Of a stretch of DNA of 64,000 bases, positions 8,340 to 17,195 are shown piece after piece. Made by a program: the position numbers and the translations under genes. Under the pieces are notes generated by a model, which was not told the origin of the DNA, searched no databases, and was given only the letters and a program-made list of their open reading frames with translations. Origin of the DNA: AC-51 sp963749895 (GTDB lineage: Bacteria; Actinomycetota; UBA4738; HRBIN12); the NCBI GenBank assembly GCA_963749895.1, contig CAVVOG010000002.1:106669-170668 (forward strand). Reading direction: 5' to 3'. The stretch's first letter is position 1; each line of letters begins with the position of its first letter.

Positions 8340-9068
8340 GTGACGACCACGCCCGCTCCCACCGCGCACCGCCCGCTCCTCGACGACCATCGCCGAGCCG
8401 CCCTGTACGCGACGCTCCTGCTGGCCGCGCTCGTGTTCATGGTGGTCGGTGTCGGGAAGCACCCGACCGTGGCCGCCCCCGAGACCACGATCCCGGCGAT
8501 CGGCGAGATCGACGAGAGCGTCTACGACTCGATCGTCCCGCGCCGGAACGACATCCTCACCTCGGTGTTCAAGGCGTTCGACGTGACCGGCAAAGGCGTC
8601 GTGACGATCCCGCTTCGCATCGCGTTGGTCGCGATCTTGCTGGTCCGTCGCCGGTGGCCGGCCGCCGTCGCGTTCATGATCGCCTGGGCGACCTCGGAGA
8701 TCGCGATCGAAGTGATGAAGGGGTACTTCCAGCGGGGCCGGCCCTCGCAAGCGCTGGTCGAGACGGTCGGGTTCTCCTTCCCGTCGGGCCACGCCACCGC
8801 CGGCGCGGCGATCGCCGTGGCGATCGTGTTCGCCTTCCTCAAGCCCGGTCACCGCCGGCGCGTGTGGGTCCTGTTCGCGGTCGTCTTCGCCTTCACGATG
8901 GCCTTCTCACGTGTGTACCTGGGAGCGCACTGGCTGTCTGACGTCGTGACGGGCGTGCTGCTCGGTTCGATCTGCGCGATCGGGGGGTTCGCCCTGGTCG
9001 ACGAGGTCCAGCACCGGCGTCACCGGCCGGACACGACCGAGCCGGTCGATCAGCCCGTGGCAGGCTGA
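8340..9068 (+). CDS. PAP2-family lipid phosphatase
   Basis: 242 residues. An N-terminal helix (AALYATLLLAALVFMVVGV), an external loop, then a PAP2 core with all three motifs: KGYFQRGRP (motif 1), FSFPSGHATAG (motif 2) and SRVYLGAHWLSD (motif 3). The motifs are textbook, so it should be an active phosphatase on a membrane lipid phosphate, unlike the degraded PAP2 domain at 5940. GTG at 8340 lies 7 nt after the TAGGAT box; ATG at 8331 overlaps that box. The last 19 bp overlap the convergent AglD/MprF-like gene. With the neighbouring PAP2, kinase-like and AglD-like genes it forms a lipid-phosphate island. Confidence 0.9.
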   Translation: MTTTPAPTAHRPLLDDHRRAALYATLLLAALVFMVVGVGKHPTVAAPETTIPAIGEIDESVYDSIVPRRNDILTSVFKAFDVTGKGVVTIPLRIALVAILLVRRRWPAAVAFMIAWATSEIAIEVMKGYFQRGRPSQALVETVGFSFPSGHATAGAAIAVAIVFAFLKPGHRRRVWVLFAVVFAFTMAFSRVYLGAHWLSDVVTGVLLGSICAIGGFALVDEVQHRRHRPDTTEPVDQPVAG

Positions 9069-10174
9069 GCGTCGGCCTGTACGGCCTCGAGCTCCGCGGC
9101 GATCGACCCCGGCGGCGGCGTGTCGCGCAGCCAGCCCTTCTTCCCGCGCCAGATGAAGTACGTGACCGCGCCGAGCGGGATCTGCAGACCGTAGGTGAGG
9201 ACGCGGAAGACAAGGACGCCGGCCACGATCTCGGCATGCTCGCCGTTGTCGATCGCGGTGAGGCCGCCGATGTAGCCGAGGTCGATCACCCCGGCACCGC
9301 CCGGCGTGATCGGGACCGCCGAGAGCAGCCGGCTGAACGTGTAGATCGCGAAGATCTCGACCGTCGAGACGTCCTGCTCCGACACCCCCATGTGCCGCAG
9401 CGACAACACGAGGACGAAGCACAGCGCCACCTGGCTGAGGATCGTGGTCAAGGTCAACCGGATCCAGCGTCGGTTGACGAGGATGATCGTCTCCCGGCGG
9501 AACTTCACCGTCTTGTCGCCCATCCCCTCGACCGGCGGCTTGCGCACCACCTTCAGGAGGGCGGAGAAGACGCGGCCCAGCAGCTCGCCGACCTTTCGGG
9601 CCATGTCCTCGCTCTTGAAGACCAGCACCAGAAGGACCACGGCCCCGATCAAGATCGCCGCGCCGATCAGCGCGGCCGTGACCAGCCCCGGGTTCGTGTT
9701 GCCGGTGACTACGAGCAGCACGAGGGCGATCATCGGCATCCCCAACTTCGCGAAGATGTTCCAGATGCCCGTCACGCCGACGTACAGCGTGATCTCGCCA
9801 GCCGTGAAACCCCACGAGTTCAGCATGGCGGCGCTCACGCCGATCGCGAGGGCGCCGCCGGCCGGCAGGGTGTTCGCGACGGTGGTGCTGGTCTGGGTGA
9901 CGACCGCGGACTGCCCGAGCGACATGCCCATCAAGGCGGCCTGGTTCGCCAGCCAGTAGGTGTAGAGGTTGAACACCATCGCCGCCATCAGCGTCCAGAA
10001 CTCGAGCGGCGTGAGGGTCCTCATCGCGTCCCAGACCTCGCCGTAGTCGGCGAACTTCGGGATCGCGACGGTGAAGATCAGGATGACGACGGCGATGCCG
10101 AAGACGAACGCCACGATCTGACCGGGCGAGATCTTCCTCTTCGTCTTCTCGGGCGTCGCGGGTCCGTCCGTCAC
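9050..10174 (-). CDS. AglD/MprF-type (UPF0104) membrane protein
   Basis: 374 residues with eight or so hydrophobic helices and the UPF0104/lysylphosphatidylglycerol-synthase membrane-domain signature (LPAGGALAIGVSAAM near residue 95, and SAVPITPGGAGVIDLGYIGGL near 290). In MprF this domain flips modified lipids; in AglD it is needed for lipid-linked sugar transfer. No synthetase domain is attached here. GTG at 10174 lies 8 nt from TATCGT (10183-10188 complement). The gene neighbours PAP2 and PAP2/kinase genes, an association I recall as sometimes being a single fused protein in other actinobacteria. Likely role: moving a lipid-linked intermediate or lipid across the membrane (inference). Confidence 0.82.
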   Translation of the reverse strand: MTDGPATPEKTKRKISPGQIVAFVFGIAVVILIFTVAIPKFADYGEVWDAMRTLTPLEFWTLMAAMVFNLYTYWLANQAALMGMSLGQSAVVTQTSTTVANTLPAGGALAIGVSAAMLNSWGFTAGEITLYVGVTGIWNIFAKLGMPMIALVLLVVTGNTNPGLVTAALIGAAILIGAVVLLVLVFKSEDMARKVGELLGRVFSALLKVVRKPPVEGMGDKTVKFRRETIILVNRRWIRLTLTTILSQVALCFVLVLSLRHMGVSEQDVSTVEIFAIYTFSRLLSAVPITPGGAGVIDLGYIGGLTAIDNGEHAEIVAGVLVFRVLTYGLQIPLGAVTYFIWRGKKGWLRDTPPPGSIAAELEAVQADAQPATG

Positions 10175-10182
10175 GGCGCCGG

Positions 10183-10188
10183 ACGATA
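10183..10188 (-). promoter_or_regulatory. -10 box of AglD-like gene
   Basis: TATCGT on the minus strand, 8 nt before GTG 10174; no ribosome binding site fits, so translation is probably leaderless. Confidence 0.5.
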
Positions 10189-10225
10189 TCACGCTGCCCT
10201 GATCAGGAGGCCATGCGATCAGGTC

Positions 10226-10756
10226 TCACCAGGTGCTCGCCGTCGCCATCGAGGCCACCGACAGCACCAGGAGCGAGAGCGCGACACGGCCGGCGACCTT
10301 GAGCGCCCCCTGGCGGCGGGCGATCTCGGCGCCCTGCTCGGGGGTCGGTGGGGCGCCGCTCTCGGCGACCTGCCGCTGGAGCGCCATCATCGCCCGCACG
10401 TTCGGTCGGGTGACGAACATCCCGATCGAGGCCGCTGCGATCGCGGCGACCATGCCGATCGTCAGGGCCAGCCCGTAGCCGGTGCCCACGAACCCGCCGA
10501 ACGACGACGCGTCGGTCGCCAGCTTCACGTACATCACGAGCCCCGCGACGATCGTGATCCCCGCGAGCAGCAGGAAGCGATCGACGAGCTTCCGGACGCC
10601 GAGCAGTTGCCCCATCATCGGCCCGGCGGCCGGGCCGATCGCCGCCGCGCTCGGCTGCAGGAAGACGACGAACAGGAACACGCCACCGACCCACGCGGCC
10701 CCCGCGAGGATGTGGATCAGGCGGAACACGAACCAGAACGGCTCGAGACCGAGCAT
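10226..10756 (-). CDS. CopD/DUF2269-like integral membrane protein
   Basis: 176 residues, four helices (about 8-32, 56-80, 92-115, 152-172). The first helix FRLIHILAGAAWVGGVFLFVVFL with His16 and the GLALTIGMVAAI segment resemble the CopD/DUF2269 group of four-helix proteins that may bind haem or copper. The loop before the last helix is Gln/Glu-rich (QRQVAESGAPPTPEQGAEIARRQ). ATG at 10756 follows AAGGGGGG at 6 nt. It lies between the lipid island and the sulfur cluster and is divergent from arsR. The exact function is unknown. Confidence 0.6.
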   Translation of the reverse strand: MLGLEPFWFVFRLIHILAGAAWVGGVFLFVVFLQPSAAAIGPAAGPMMGQLLGVRKLVDRFLLLAGITIVAGLVMYVKLATDASSFGGFVGTGYGLALTIGMVAAIAAASIGMFVTRPNVRAMMALQRQVAESGAPPTPEQGAEIARRQGALKVAGRVALSLLVLSVASMATASTW

Positions 10757-10835
10757 GAAGCCCCCCTTCCGGTCACGACCGCCGGAGTATGCGCCTGCCG
10801 GGAGATGGAGGCACGTCCTTTCGCGCCCTGGCGAT

Positions 10836-10879
10836 TCATCGCTTGCTGATTTGACTCATCGCTGAAACGTCCCTACGGT
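10836..10879 (+). promoter_or_regulatory. Promoter and possible operator of arsR-type gene
   Basis: TTGACT (10851-10856), 17 nt, TACGGT (10874-10879), then 7 nt to the GTG at 10887: a full sigma-70-like promoter with a leaderless start. TCATCGCT occurs twice, at 10836-10843 and 10856-10863, exactly 20 bp apart and flanking the -35, a plausible site for the encoded repressor. Confidence 0.6.
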
Positions 10880-10886
10880 CCGGCTC

Positions 10887-11201
10887 GTGACGGTCGTGCC
10901 CGAGGCGATCTTGGATGAAGCGGCGCACCGGTTCGCGCTGCTCGGCGACCCGACGCGGCTCCGGCTCGTGAGCGTCCTGCACGAGCGGGGGCCCTGCACG
11001 GTCGGCGAGCTGACCGAGGCGACCGGAGGCACGATGCCCAACGTCTCGCAGCACCTCGCCCGGCTGGCCCGCGGCGGTATCGTGAAGCGCAAGCGCGAAG
11101 GACGGTCCGTCCGGTACTGGATCGCCGACCCGACGATCGAGGACCTGTGCACGATCGTGTGCGCCAGCGTCCGGGACCGGGCCGAGGTCCTGTCGAGGTG
11201 A
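10887..11201 (+). CDS. ArsR/SmtB-family regulator, possible sulfur or metal sensor
   Basis: 104 residues, a single winged helix-turn-helix domain: HRFALLGDPTRLRLVSVL, recognition helix TMPNVSQHLARLARGG and wing KRKREGRSVRYWI. Three Cys (37, 88, 92) are present; Cys37 precedes helix 3 and the other two sit in the C-terminal dimer helix. Some ArsR proteins of this layout (SqrR, BigR) sense persulfides through two Cys, others bind metals; the sequence alone does not decide. It precedes the FeS/NrfD gene by 4 nt and so opens the sulfur operon, which makes a persulfide or sulfite sensor attractive. Autoregulation is suggested by the repeats over its own -35. Confidence 0.85.
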   Translation: MTVVPEAILDEAAHRFALLGDPTRLRLVSVLHERGPCTVGELTEATGGTMPNVSQHLARLARGGIVKRKREGRSVRYWIADPTIEDLCTIVCASVRDRAEVLSR

Positions 11202-11205
11202 CCCG

Positions 11206-12807
11206 GTGAGCGAAGGCTACGGCGGCGTGCTCGGCGCGGTGGTGGACACGCCCGGCGACGTCGACCTGCTCGAACACGCCTCCACGAGCGGTCGCGCGCC
11301 GCGGATGGTCAAGGTGATCGACCAGTCGCGGTGCATCGGGTGTCACGCGTGCACCACCGCCTGCAAATCCGAGAACGAGGTCCCCCTCGGCGTCACCCGC
11401 ACGTACGTGAAGTACGTCGACGTCGGGGTGTTCCCCCAGGCGCGCCGCGCCTTCCAGGTGACCCGGTGCAACCAGTGCGTCGACGCCCCGTGCGTGGCGG
11501 CCTGTCCGACCGCGGCGATGCATACGCGTGACGACGGCATCGTGGACTTCGACAAGAGCGTCTGCATCGGGTGCAAGGCGTGCATGGCCGCCTGCCCCTA
11601 CGACGCGATCTTCATCAACCCCGACGACCACTCAGCGGAGAAGTGCAACTTCTGTGCGCATCGCCTGGACGTCGGCCTGGAGCCGGCGTGCGCCGTGGTC
11701 TGTCCGGTCGAGGCGATCTTGGTCGGCGACGTCCACGACCCGTCGTCGAAGGTGGCGGCGATCGTCGAGCGCGAGCCCGTCACGGTCCGCCGCCCCGAGA
11801 AGGAGACGAAGCCGAAGCTCTTCTACAAGGGTGCCACCCAGGCGACGCTCGACCCGATCGCGGCGCGCCGACCCGAGGGCGGCATCTTCATGTGGTCCGA
11901 ACAGCCGAGCGGTCCCCACACGGTGACCTCGGGCCACCCCGGTGATCCCGCGAACTCATCGGCGGCCGCCGTGCTCGCCTACGACGTGGCGCACTCGGCG
12001 CCGTGGGACTGGCGGGTCAGCCTCTACACGTGGACGAAATCGATCGCGGCCGGCGCGTACCTGGTGCCGCTGCTGCTGATCGTGATCGGCGCCCTGTCGT
12101 GGTCGTCGTGGCTGTGGACCTGGGCGGCACCGGTCGTCGGCCTGCTCTTCCTGGCGATCACCGGTGGCCTGCTCGTGTGGGACCTGGAGCACCCCACCCG
12201 CTTCTACATGATCTTCACCCGGCCGCAGTGGCGATCGTGGCTGGTGCGGGGTGGGTTCATCATCCTGGGCTACGGCGCGGTGCTGTCCCTGCACCTCCTT
12301 GCCACGATCGCCGGGCTCGACGACGTACCCGGCTGGCTCGCGTGGGCGGGTGCCCCCCTGGCGCTCCTGGCCGCCGTCTACACCGCCTACCTGTTCGCGC
12401 AGTCGAAGGCACGGGACCTGTGGCAGAGCCCGCTGCTGGCACCGCACATCGCCGTGCAGGCCGGGCTCCTCGGAGGCGCCGTGATGCTGCTGCTCGCCGT
12501 GGCCGCCGACCAGACGGCCACGGGGATCGACGCCCTGGAGTGGCTCGTTGCCGTCGCGGCGGGGCTCCACCTCCTGTCGGTGCTCGGGGAGATCACGCTC
12601 GCCCACCCCACCGCGCACGCGCACCTGGCCGCGTGGGAGATGACGAGCGGCCGGTACGGCGCGTTCTTCCGCATCGGCATCGTGTCGGTGGCGGCCGGGC
12701 TCCTGGCGCCGGTCGCCGGGTGGTGGGTCGCCCCGCTCGCCCTCGCGGGTCTGCTGGCCCACGAGCACGCGTACGTCCAGGCCGGCCAGTCCGTCCCGCT
12801 CGCATAG
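11206..12807 (+). CDS. Fused 4Fe-4S electron-transfer subunit and NrfD/PsrC-type membrane subunit
   Basis: 533 residues. Residues 35-195 are a DmsB/PsrB/NrfC-type ferredoxin with four Cys clusters (CIGCHACTTAC from Cys43, CNQCVDAPCVAACP, CIGCKACMAACP, CNFC...CAVVCP), enough for four [4Fe-4S] centres. After a linker (200-260) residues 265-530 hold eight or nine helices of the NrfD/PsrC family (WTKSIAAGAYLVPLLL, DLEHPTRFYMIFTRPQWRSWL, GEITLAHPT). In PsrABC/SoeABC complexes these are separate B and C subunits; here they are one chain. They pass electrons between the catalytic subunit at 12818 and the quinone pool. GTG at 11206, 4 nt after arsR. Confidence 0.9.
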   Translation: MSEGYGGVLGAVVDTPGDVDLLEHASTSGRAPRMVKVIDQSRCIGCHACTTACKSENEVPLGVTRTYVKYVDVGVFPQARRAFQVTRCNQCVDAPCVAACPTAAMHTRDDGIVDFDKSVCIGCKACMAACPYDAIFINPDDHSAEKCNFCAHRLDVGLEPACAVVCPVEAILVGDVHDPSSKVAAIVEREPVTVRRPEKETKPKLFYKGATQATLDPIAARRPEGGIFMWSEQPSGPHTVTSGHPGDPANSSAAAVLAYDVAHSAPWDWRVSLYTWTKSIAAGAYLVPLLLIVIGALSWSSWLWTWAAPVVGLLFLAITGGLLVWDLEHPTRFYMIFTRPQWRSWLVRGGFIILGYGAVLSLHLLATIAGLDDVPGWLAWAGAPLALLAAVYTAYLFAQSKARDLWQSPLLAPHIAVQAGLLGGAVMLLLAVAADQTATGIDALEWLVAVAAGLHLLSVLGEITLAHPTAHAHLAAWEMTSGRYGAFFRIGIVSVAAGLLAPVAGWWVAPLALAGLLAHEHAYVQAGQSVPLA

Positions 12808-12817
12808 GAAGACGCCG

Positions 12818-15739
12818 ATGACCGAACCCCACGACCTCGACCGCCTCGCCGAACGGGTCAGCGCCGCGAAGGAGGCGACGTTGGCCCGGGGCGAGACCTT
12901 CTATCCGGGCCCCAGCCGCGTCCACCTCGCGTCGTTCCCGCCCAAGGAGCGCTGGGACGACTGGGTCGAGCTCGACCCGAAGGCCTGGCCCAGGAAGGTC
13001 GAACGGCGCTCGATGCTCGTGCCGACGACCTGCTTCAACTGCGAGTCGGCATGCGGGCTGCTGGCCTACGTCGACCCCGAGACCCTCCAGGTCCGCAAGT
13101 TCGAGGGGAACCCGGAGCACCCGGGCTCGCGGGGCCGCAACTGCGCGAAGGGGCCCGCCACGCTGAACCAGATCACCGACCCCGACCGGATCCTCTACCC
13201 GCTCAAGCGCACGGGCGAGCGCGGCGGCAACGACTGGGAGCGCGTGTCGTGGGACGACGCGCTCGACGACATCGCCGCCAGGATCCGAGCCGCGATCGTC
13301 GAGGACCGTCAGACCGAGGTGATGTACCACGTCGGCCGGCCCGGCGAGGACGGCTTCACCGAACGGGTCCTGGCATCGTGGGGCGTCGACGGCCACAACT
13401 CGCATACGAACGTGTGCTCCTCGGGCGCGCGGGCCGGCTACCACTTCTGGACCGGGATCGACCGCCCGAGTCCCGACCATGCGAACGCCGACGTGATCCT
13501 GCTGATCTCCTCGCACCTGGAGGCCGGCCACTACTTCAACCCGCACGCGCAGCGCGTGATGGACGCGAAGGAGCGCGGCGCGAAGCTGATCGTGTTCGAC
13601 ACGCGTCTGTCCAACACGGCCACCCACGCCGACGAGTGGGTTGCGCCGTGGCCGGGCACCGAGCCGGCGATCCTGCTGGCGGTGGCGAACCACCTCCTAC
13701 AGACCGGCACGTACGACCGGGACTTCATCCGCCGCTGGTGGAACTGGCAGGAGTACCTGCGAGCGGAGCGTCCGGGCGAGCCCGAGACCTTCGAGCGGTT
13801 CGAGGAGATCCTGCGTGACCTCTACACGGACTTCACGTTCGAGGCGGCGGCCAAGGAGTCGGGCATCGACGCCGCCCAGATCGAACGGGTGGCGCGGATC
13901 GTGGCGACGGCCGGCACCCGACTGTCGACGCACTCGTGGCGCTCCGCCGCGGCCGGCAACCTCGGTGGCTGGCAGGTCTCGCGCACGCTCTTCTTCTTGA
14001 ACGCCCTGCTCGGCGCCGTCGCGGTGCCTGGCGGGACCTACCCGAACGCCTGGAACAAGTTCGTGCCGAAGCCGATCCACGTGCCCCCGCACCCGCACGT
14101 GTGGAACGAGCTCACCTGGCCGCTGGAGTATCCGCTGGCGCTGAACGAGCTGTCGTTCCTGCTCCCCCACTTCCTCAAGGAGGGACGCGGACGCCTCGAG
14201 GTCTACTTCTCCCGCGTCTACAACCCGGTGTGGACGAATCCCGACGGCTTCTCGTGGATCGAGGTCCTCACCGACCCCGAGAAGGTCGGCCTGCACGTCG
14301 CACTCACGCCCACCTGGAACGAGACCGCGTTCTTCGCGGACTACGTGTTGCCGACCGGCGTGGGCTCCGAGCGCCACGACCTGCACTCGTACGAGCAGTA
14401 CGACGGGCAGTGGATCGGGTTCCGCCAGCCGGTGCTGCGGGCCGCGCGCGAGCGTCTCGGCGAGACCGTCGAGGACACCCGTGACGCGAACCCCGGCGAG
14501 GTCTGGGAGGAGAACGAGTTCTGGATCGAGCTGTCGTGGCGGATCGACCCCGACGGCTCGCTCGGGATCCGGCAACACCACGAGTCGAAGGCCGAGCCCG
14601 GCACGAAGCTCTCTGTCGACGAGTACTACGGCTGGATCTTCGAGCACTCCGTCCCCGGGCTCCCCGAGGCCGCCGCGGCCGAGGACCGCACACCCCTCGA
14701 GTACATGCGCCGCTACGGGGCCTTCGAGGTCCGCGAGAACGTCGGTCCCGTCTACACGCGGGAGGTCCCGACCGAGGAGCTCGAGGACGTCCACGTGACC
14801 GACCTCGGCCGCGTCTACACCCGCGCGCCGAAGCCCGACGATCCGAACATCGTCCCGATGGGCGGACCTGAACCTGACGGCGAAGGGCGCCGACCGGTCG
14901 GGGTCGAGGTCGACGGCACCGTCCTCCGCGGGTTCCCGACCCCGAGCGGCAAGCTCGAGTTCTGGTCCCGGACGCTCGCGGAGTGGGGGTGGCGTGAGCA
15001 CGCGCTGCCGGGCTACATCCGCAGCCACGTCCACCCGCAGCACATGGAGGACGGGCAGATGCCGTTGATCTCGACGTTCCGTCTGCCGGTGCAGATCCAC
15101 ACGCGCAGCGCGAACGCGAAGTGGCTCGACGAGATCGCGCACACGAACCCGCTGTGGCTCCACACGAGCGACGCGACACGGCTCGAGGTCCGGACCGGCG
15201 ACCTGGTGCGGGTCGAGACCCAGACCGGCCACTTCGTGGTGAAGGCGTGGGTGACCGAGGGCATCCGTCCTGGTGTCGTCGCGTGCAGCCATCACATGGG
15301 CAGATGGAAGCTGCACGACACCGGGCAGCGGCAGATGATGGCGACGGTCGCGCTCGAGCACGAGGGGGATAGCTGGGCGATGTCGCGGAAGACCGGCGCC
15401 CGGCCCTACGCCTCCGACGATCCCGACACGTCGCGGATCTGGTGGACGGACGTGGGCGTGCACCAGAACCTCACGTTCGGCGTGCATCCCGACCCGATCT
15501 CGGGCCAGCATTGCTGGCACCAGGCGGTCCGCGTGCGGAAGGCCGAGCCCGGCGACGCGTACGGCGACATCTCGGTCGACACCGATCGGGCGCACGAGGT
15601 CTATAAGGAGTGGCTGACCCTCGCCAGGGACGCGCGGAGCGTCTCTCCCGACGGCACCCGGCGGCCCTACTGGCTGATGCGCCCCCTGAAGCCGGGCAAG
15701 GACGTGTTCCGCCTCGACACGGGGGCACCGGCACCGTGA
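12818..15739 (+). CDS. Molybdopterin (Mo-bisMGD) oxidoreductase, PsrA/SoeA-like catalytic subunit
   Basis: 973 residues. N-terminal [4Fe-4S] site Cys72-x2-Cys75-x3-Cys79-x29-Cys109 followed by KGPATLNQITDPDRILYPLKR, the DMSO-reductase superfamily entrance; NVCSSGARAG places Cys200 as the likely Mo ligand; the C-terminal molybdopterin-binding domain starts near 740 (LRGFPTPSGKLEFWS, VRTGDLVRVET). No twin-arginine signal is present, so the enzyme is probably cytoplasmic, as for SoeA-type sulfite dehydrogenases, though polysulfide or thiosulfate reductases are related. It lies between the FeS/membrane subunit and TorD chaperone and upstream of dsrE2, tusA and sulP, which supports a sulfur oxyanion or sulfane-sulfur substrate. 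The direction of catalysis is not determined by sequence. Confidence 0.88.
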   Translation: MTEPHDLDRLAERVSAAKEATLARGETFYPGPSRVHLASFPPKERWDDWVELDPKAWPRKVERRSMLVPTTCFNCESACGLLAYVDPETLQVRKFEGNPEHPGSRGRNCAKGPATLNQITDPDRILYPLKRTGERGGNDWERVSWDDALDDIAARIRAAIVEDRQTEVMYHVGRPGEDGFTERVLASWGVDGHNSHTNVCSSGARAGYHFWTGIDRPSPDHANADVILLISSHLEAGHYFNPHAQRVMDAKERGAKLIVFDTRLSNTATHADEWVAPWPGTEPAILLAVANHLLQTGTYDRDFIRRWWNWQEYLRAERPGEPETFERFEEILRDLYTDFTFEAAAKESGIDAAQIERVARIVATAGTRLSTHSWRSAAAGNLGGWQVSRTLFFLNALLGAVAVPGGTYPNAWNKFVPKPIHVPPHPHVWNELTWPLEYPLALNELSFLLPHFLKEGRGRLEVYFSRVYNPVWTNPDGFSWIEVLTDPEKVGLHVALTPTWNETAFFADYVLPTGVGSERHDLHSYEQYDGQWIGFRQPVLRAARERLGETVEDTRDANPGEVWEENEFWIELSWRIDPDGSLGIRQHHESKAEPGTKLSVDEYYGWIFEHSVPGLPEAAAAEDRTPLEYMRRYGAFEVRENVGPVYTREVPTEELEDVHVTDLGRVYTRAPKPDDPNIVPMGGPEPDGEGRRPVGVEVDGTVLRGFPTPSGKLEFWSRTLAEWGWREHALPGYIRSHVHPQHMEDGQMPLISTFRLPVQIHTRSANAKWLDEIAHTNPLWLHTSDATRLEVRTGDLVRVETQTGHFVVKAWVTEGIRPGVVACSHHMGRWKLHDTGQRQMMATVALEHEGDSWAMSRKTGARPYASDDPDTSRIWWTDVGVHQNLTFGVHPDPISGQHCWHQAVRVRKAEPGDAYGDISVDTDRAHEVYKEWLTLARDARSVSPDGTRRPYWLMRPLKPGKDVFRLDTGAPAP

Positions 15740-16620
15740 GCGTCGCCCGCGCGGACCTGCTGCGGGCGCTCGGGGCGCTCTGCGAGGCCCCCGACCCTGG
15801 ACACGACGCGGTCGCGGAGGCGCTGGGGCTCCCCGCGCCCGGCGGCGACGGCACGTTCCTGTTCCAGGTGTACCCGTACGCGTCGGTGTTCCTCGGCGCG
15901 GAAGGGATGCTGGGGGGTGAGGCGCGCGACCGCGTCGCCGGGTTCTGGCGCGCGCTCGGACTGACCCCGCCGCCGGAGCCCGACCACCTGGCCGCGCTGC
16001 TCGGTCTGGCCGCTGCGCTCGCGGAGGACGAGACCCTCGAGCGCGACCCCGCGCGTCGCGCGATGCGGCACCAGGCGCGAGGCGCCCTGCTGCGGGAACA
16101 CGTCTGGTCGTGGGCGATGCCGTTCCTCCGGGCGAGCGCCCGGGCCGGAGGACCGTTGCACGCCGCATGGGCCGCGCTGGCCGAGGAGACGCTGCTCGAC
16201 GAGCTCCACGCGACCGGGGGTCCGACCGACGAGCTGCCGGCGGCGCTCCGCGCGGCGCCCGGCTTCCCCGACGACGACGCCGGGCTCGACGAGATCTTGC
16301 CCGCCGTGCTCGCACCGGTGCGCAGCGGGATCGTCGTCACCCGTGACGACCTGTCACGTGCCGGCCGGCTGCTGGGCGTCGGTGTTCGGATCGGTGAACG
16401 CCGCTTCATCCTGCGTGCGATGCTCGAACAGGACCCCGCGGGCACCTTCGAGTGGTTCGCCGGGGAGGCCGCCGCATGGGCGGCGGTGCACGCGGACACC
16501 CGCGACGTCCTCGGGGCGATCGCGACGTTCTGGGAGGAACGGGCCCGGGCCGCCAACGCCCGCTTCCTCCACCTGGCCACGATGGCGGAGGAGGTGATGG
16601 TCGGTGCAGCAGATCGGTGA
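15736..16620 (+). CDS. TorD-family chaperone for the Mo enzyme
   Basis: 294 residues, all-helical by appearance. The LLRALGALCEAPDPG start, FWRALGL element and the C-terminal EWFAGEAAAWAAVHADTRDVLGAIATFWEERARAANARFLHLATMA helices fit the TorD/DmsD family, which holds the apo-enzyme during molybdenum cofactor insertion. GTG at 15736 overlaps the stop of the catalytic subunit (GTGA), so it is translationally coupled to its client. It is longer than classical TorD (about 200 residues), with an added middle segment including an acidic loop (FPDDDAGLDE). It ends 17 nt inside the dsrE2 gene. Confidence 0.78.
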   Translation: MSVARADLLRALGALCEAPDPGHDAVAEALGLPAPGGDGTFLFQVYPYASVFLGAEGMLGGEARDRVAGFWRALGLTPPPEPDHLAALLGLAAALAEDETLERDPARRAMRHQARGALLREHVWSWAMPFLRASARAGGPLHAAWAALAEETLLDELHATGGPTDELPAALRAAPGFPDDDAGLDEILPAVLAPVRSGIVVTRDDLSRAGRLLGVGVRIGERRFILRAMLEQDPAGTFEWFAGEAAAWAAVHADTRDVLGAIATFWEERARAANARFLHLATMAEEVMVGAADR

Positions 16621-17179
16621 GACGCCGGCGACGACGGCCGGCATGACGGAGGAGGACCTCCGCAGGATCGTGCGCGAGGAGATCCAAGCGGCCATGGGCA
16701 AGGATCCGGGCTCGCAGCGGGCGGCGATCATCGCGTCGAAGGGCACGCTCGACTGGGCCTACCCCCCGCTGATCTTGGCGACGGCCGCGTCCGCGACGGG
16801 GATGGAGACGTCGGTGTTCTTCACGTTCTACGGGCTGAACATCCTGTTGAAGGACTTCGACAAGGAGCTGAAGGTCGGTCCGACGGGCAACCCGGCGATG
16901 CCGATGCCGATGCCGATGCCGCAGCTCGCGACGATCATCCCCGGCATGGTGCCGATGGCCACGAAGATGATGAAGTCGAAGTTCGCCGGCAAGGGCGTCG
17001 CCCCGATCGGCGAACTCCTCGACCTGTCGGTCGAGCTCGGCGTGCGGTTGATCGCCTGCCGGATGACGATGGACGTGTTCGGGTACGAGGAGTCGGAGTT
17101 CCGTGACGGCGTCGAGTACGCGGGCGCGGCCGCCTTCATCTCGGAGGCCCGCAAGGCGAACGTCACGCTGTTCATCTGA
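16604..17179 (+). CDS. dsrE2: DsrE2-type sulfurtransferase (DsrE/F/H-like)
   Basis: 191 residues. A short N-terminal helix (TEEDLRRIVREEIQAA), then a DsrE-like fold with KGTLDWAYPPLILATAASATG, the hydrophobic VFFTFYGLNIL and the conserved active-site run LIACRMTMDVFG, in which Cys152 is the only Cys. In sulfur oxidisers DsrE2 carries sulfane sulfur between rhodanese and TusA and is often membrane-associated. GTG at 16604 has a GAGGAGG site and overlaps torD by 17 nt; ATG at 16643 is an alternative. It is followed by tusA after 16 nt, the standard dsrE2-tusA order. A MPMPMPMP stretch sits in the middle loop. Confidence 0.85.
   Translation: MQQIGETPATTAGMTEEDLRRIVREEIQAAMGKDPGSQRAAIIASKGTLDWAYPPLILATAASATGMETSVFFTFYGLNILLKDFDKELKVGPTGNPAMPMPMPMPQLATIIPGMVPMATKMMKSKFAGKGVAPIGELLDLSVELGVRLIACRMTMDVFGYEESEFRDGVEYAGAAAFISEARKANVTLFI
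16898..16921 (+). repeat. Hexanucleotide tandem repeat inside dsrE2
   Basis: ATGCCG repeated four times, encoding Met-Pro four times. Unit length is a multiple of three, so slippage would change length without changing frame. Confidence 0.8.
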
Positions 17180-17195
17180 GACGGAAGGGGGAGCG

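Noticed and set aside
10887..11201. Specific arsenic-sensing ArsR
   Set aside because: The CxC(D)LC metal motif of arsenic sensors is absent and no ars genes are nearby.
13697..16315. Long minus-strand frame opposite the Mo oxidoreductase
   Set aside because: Low-complexity antisense translation; the plus-strand gene has complete cofactor motifs.
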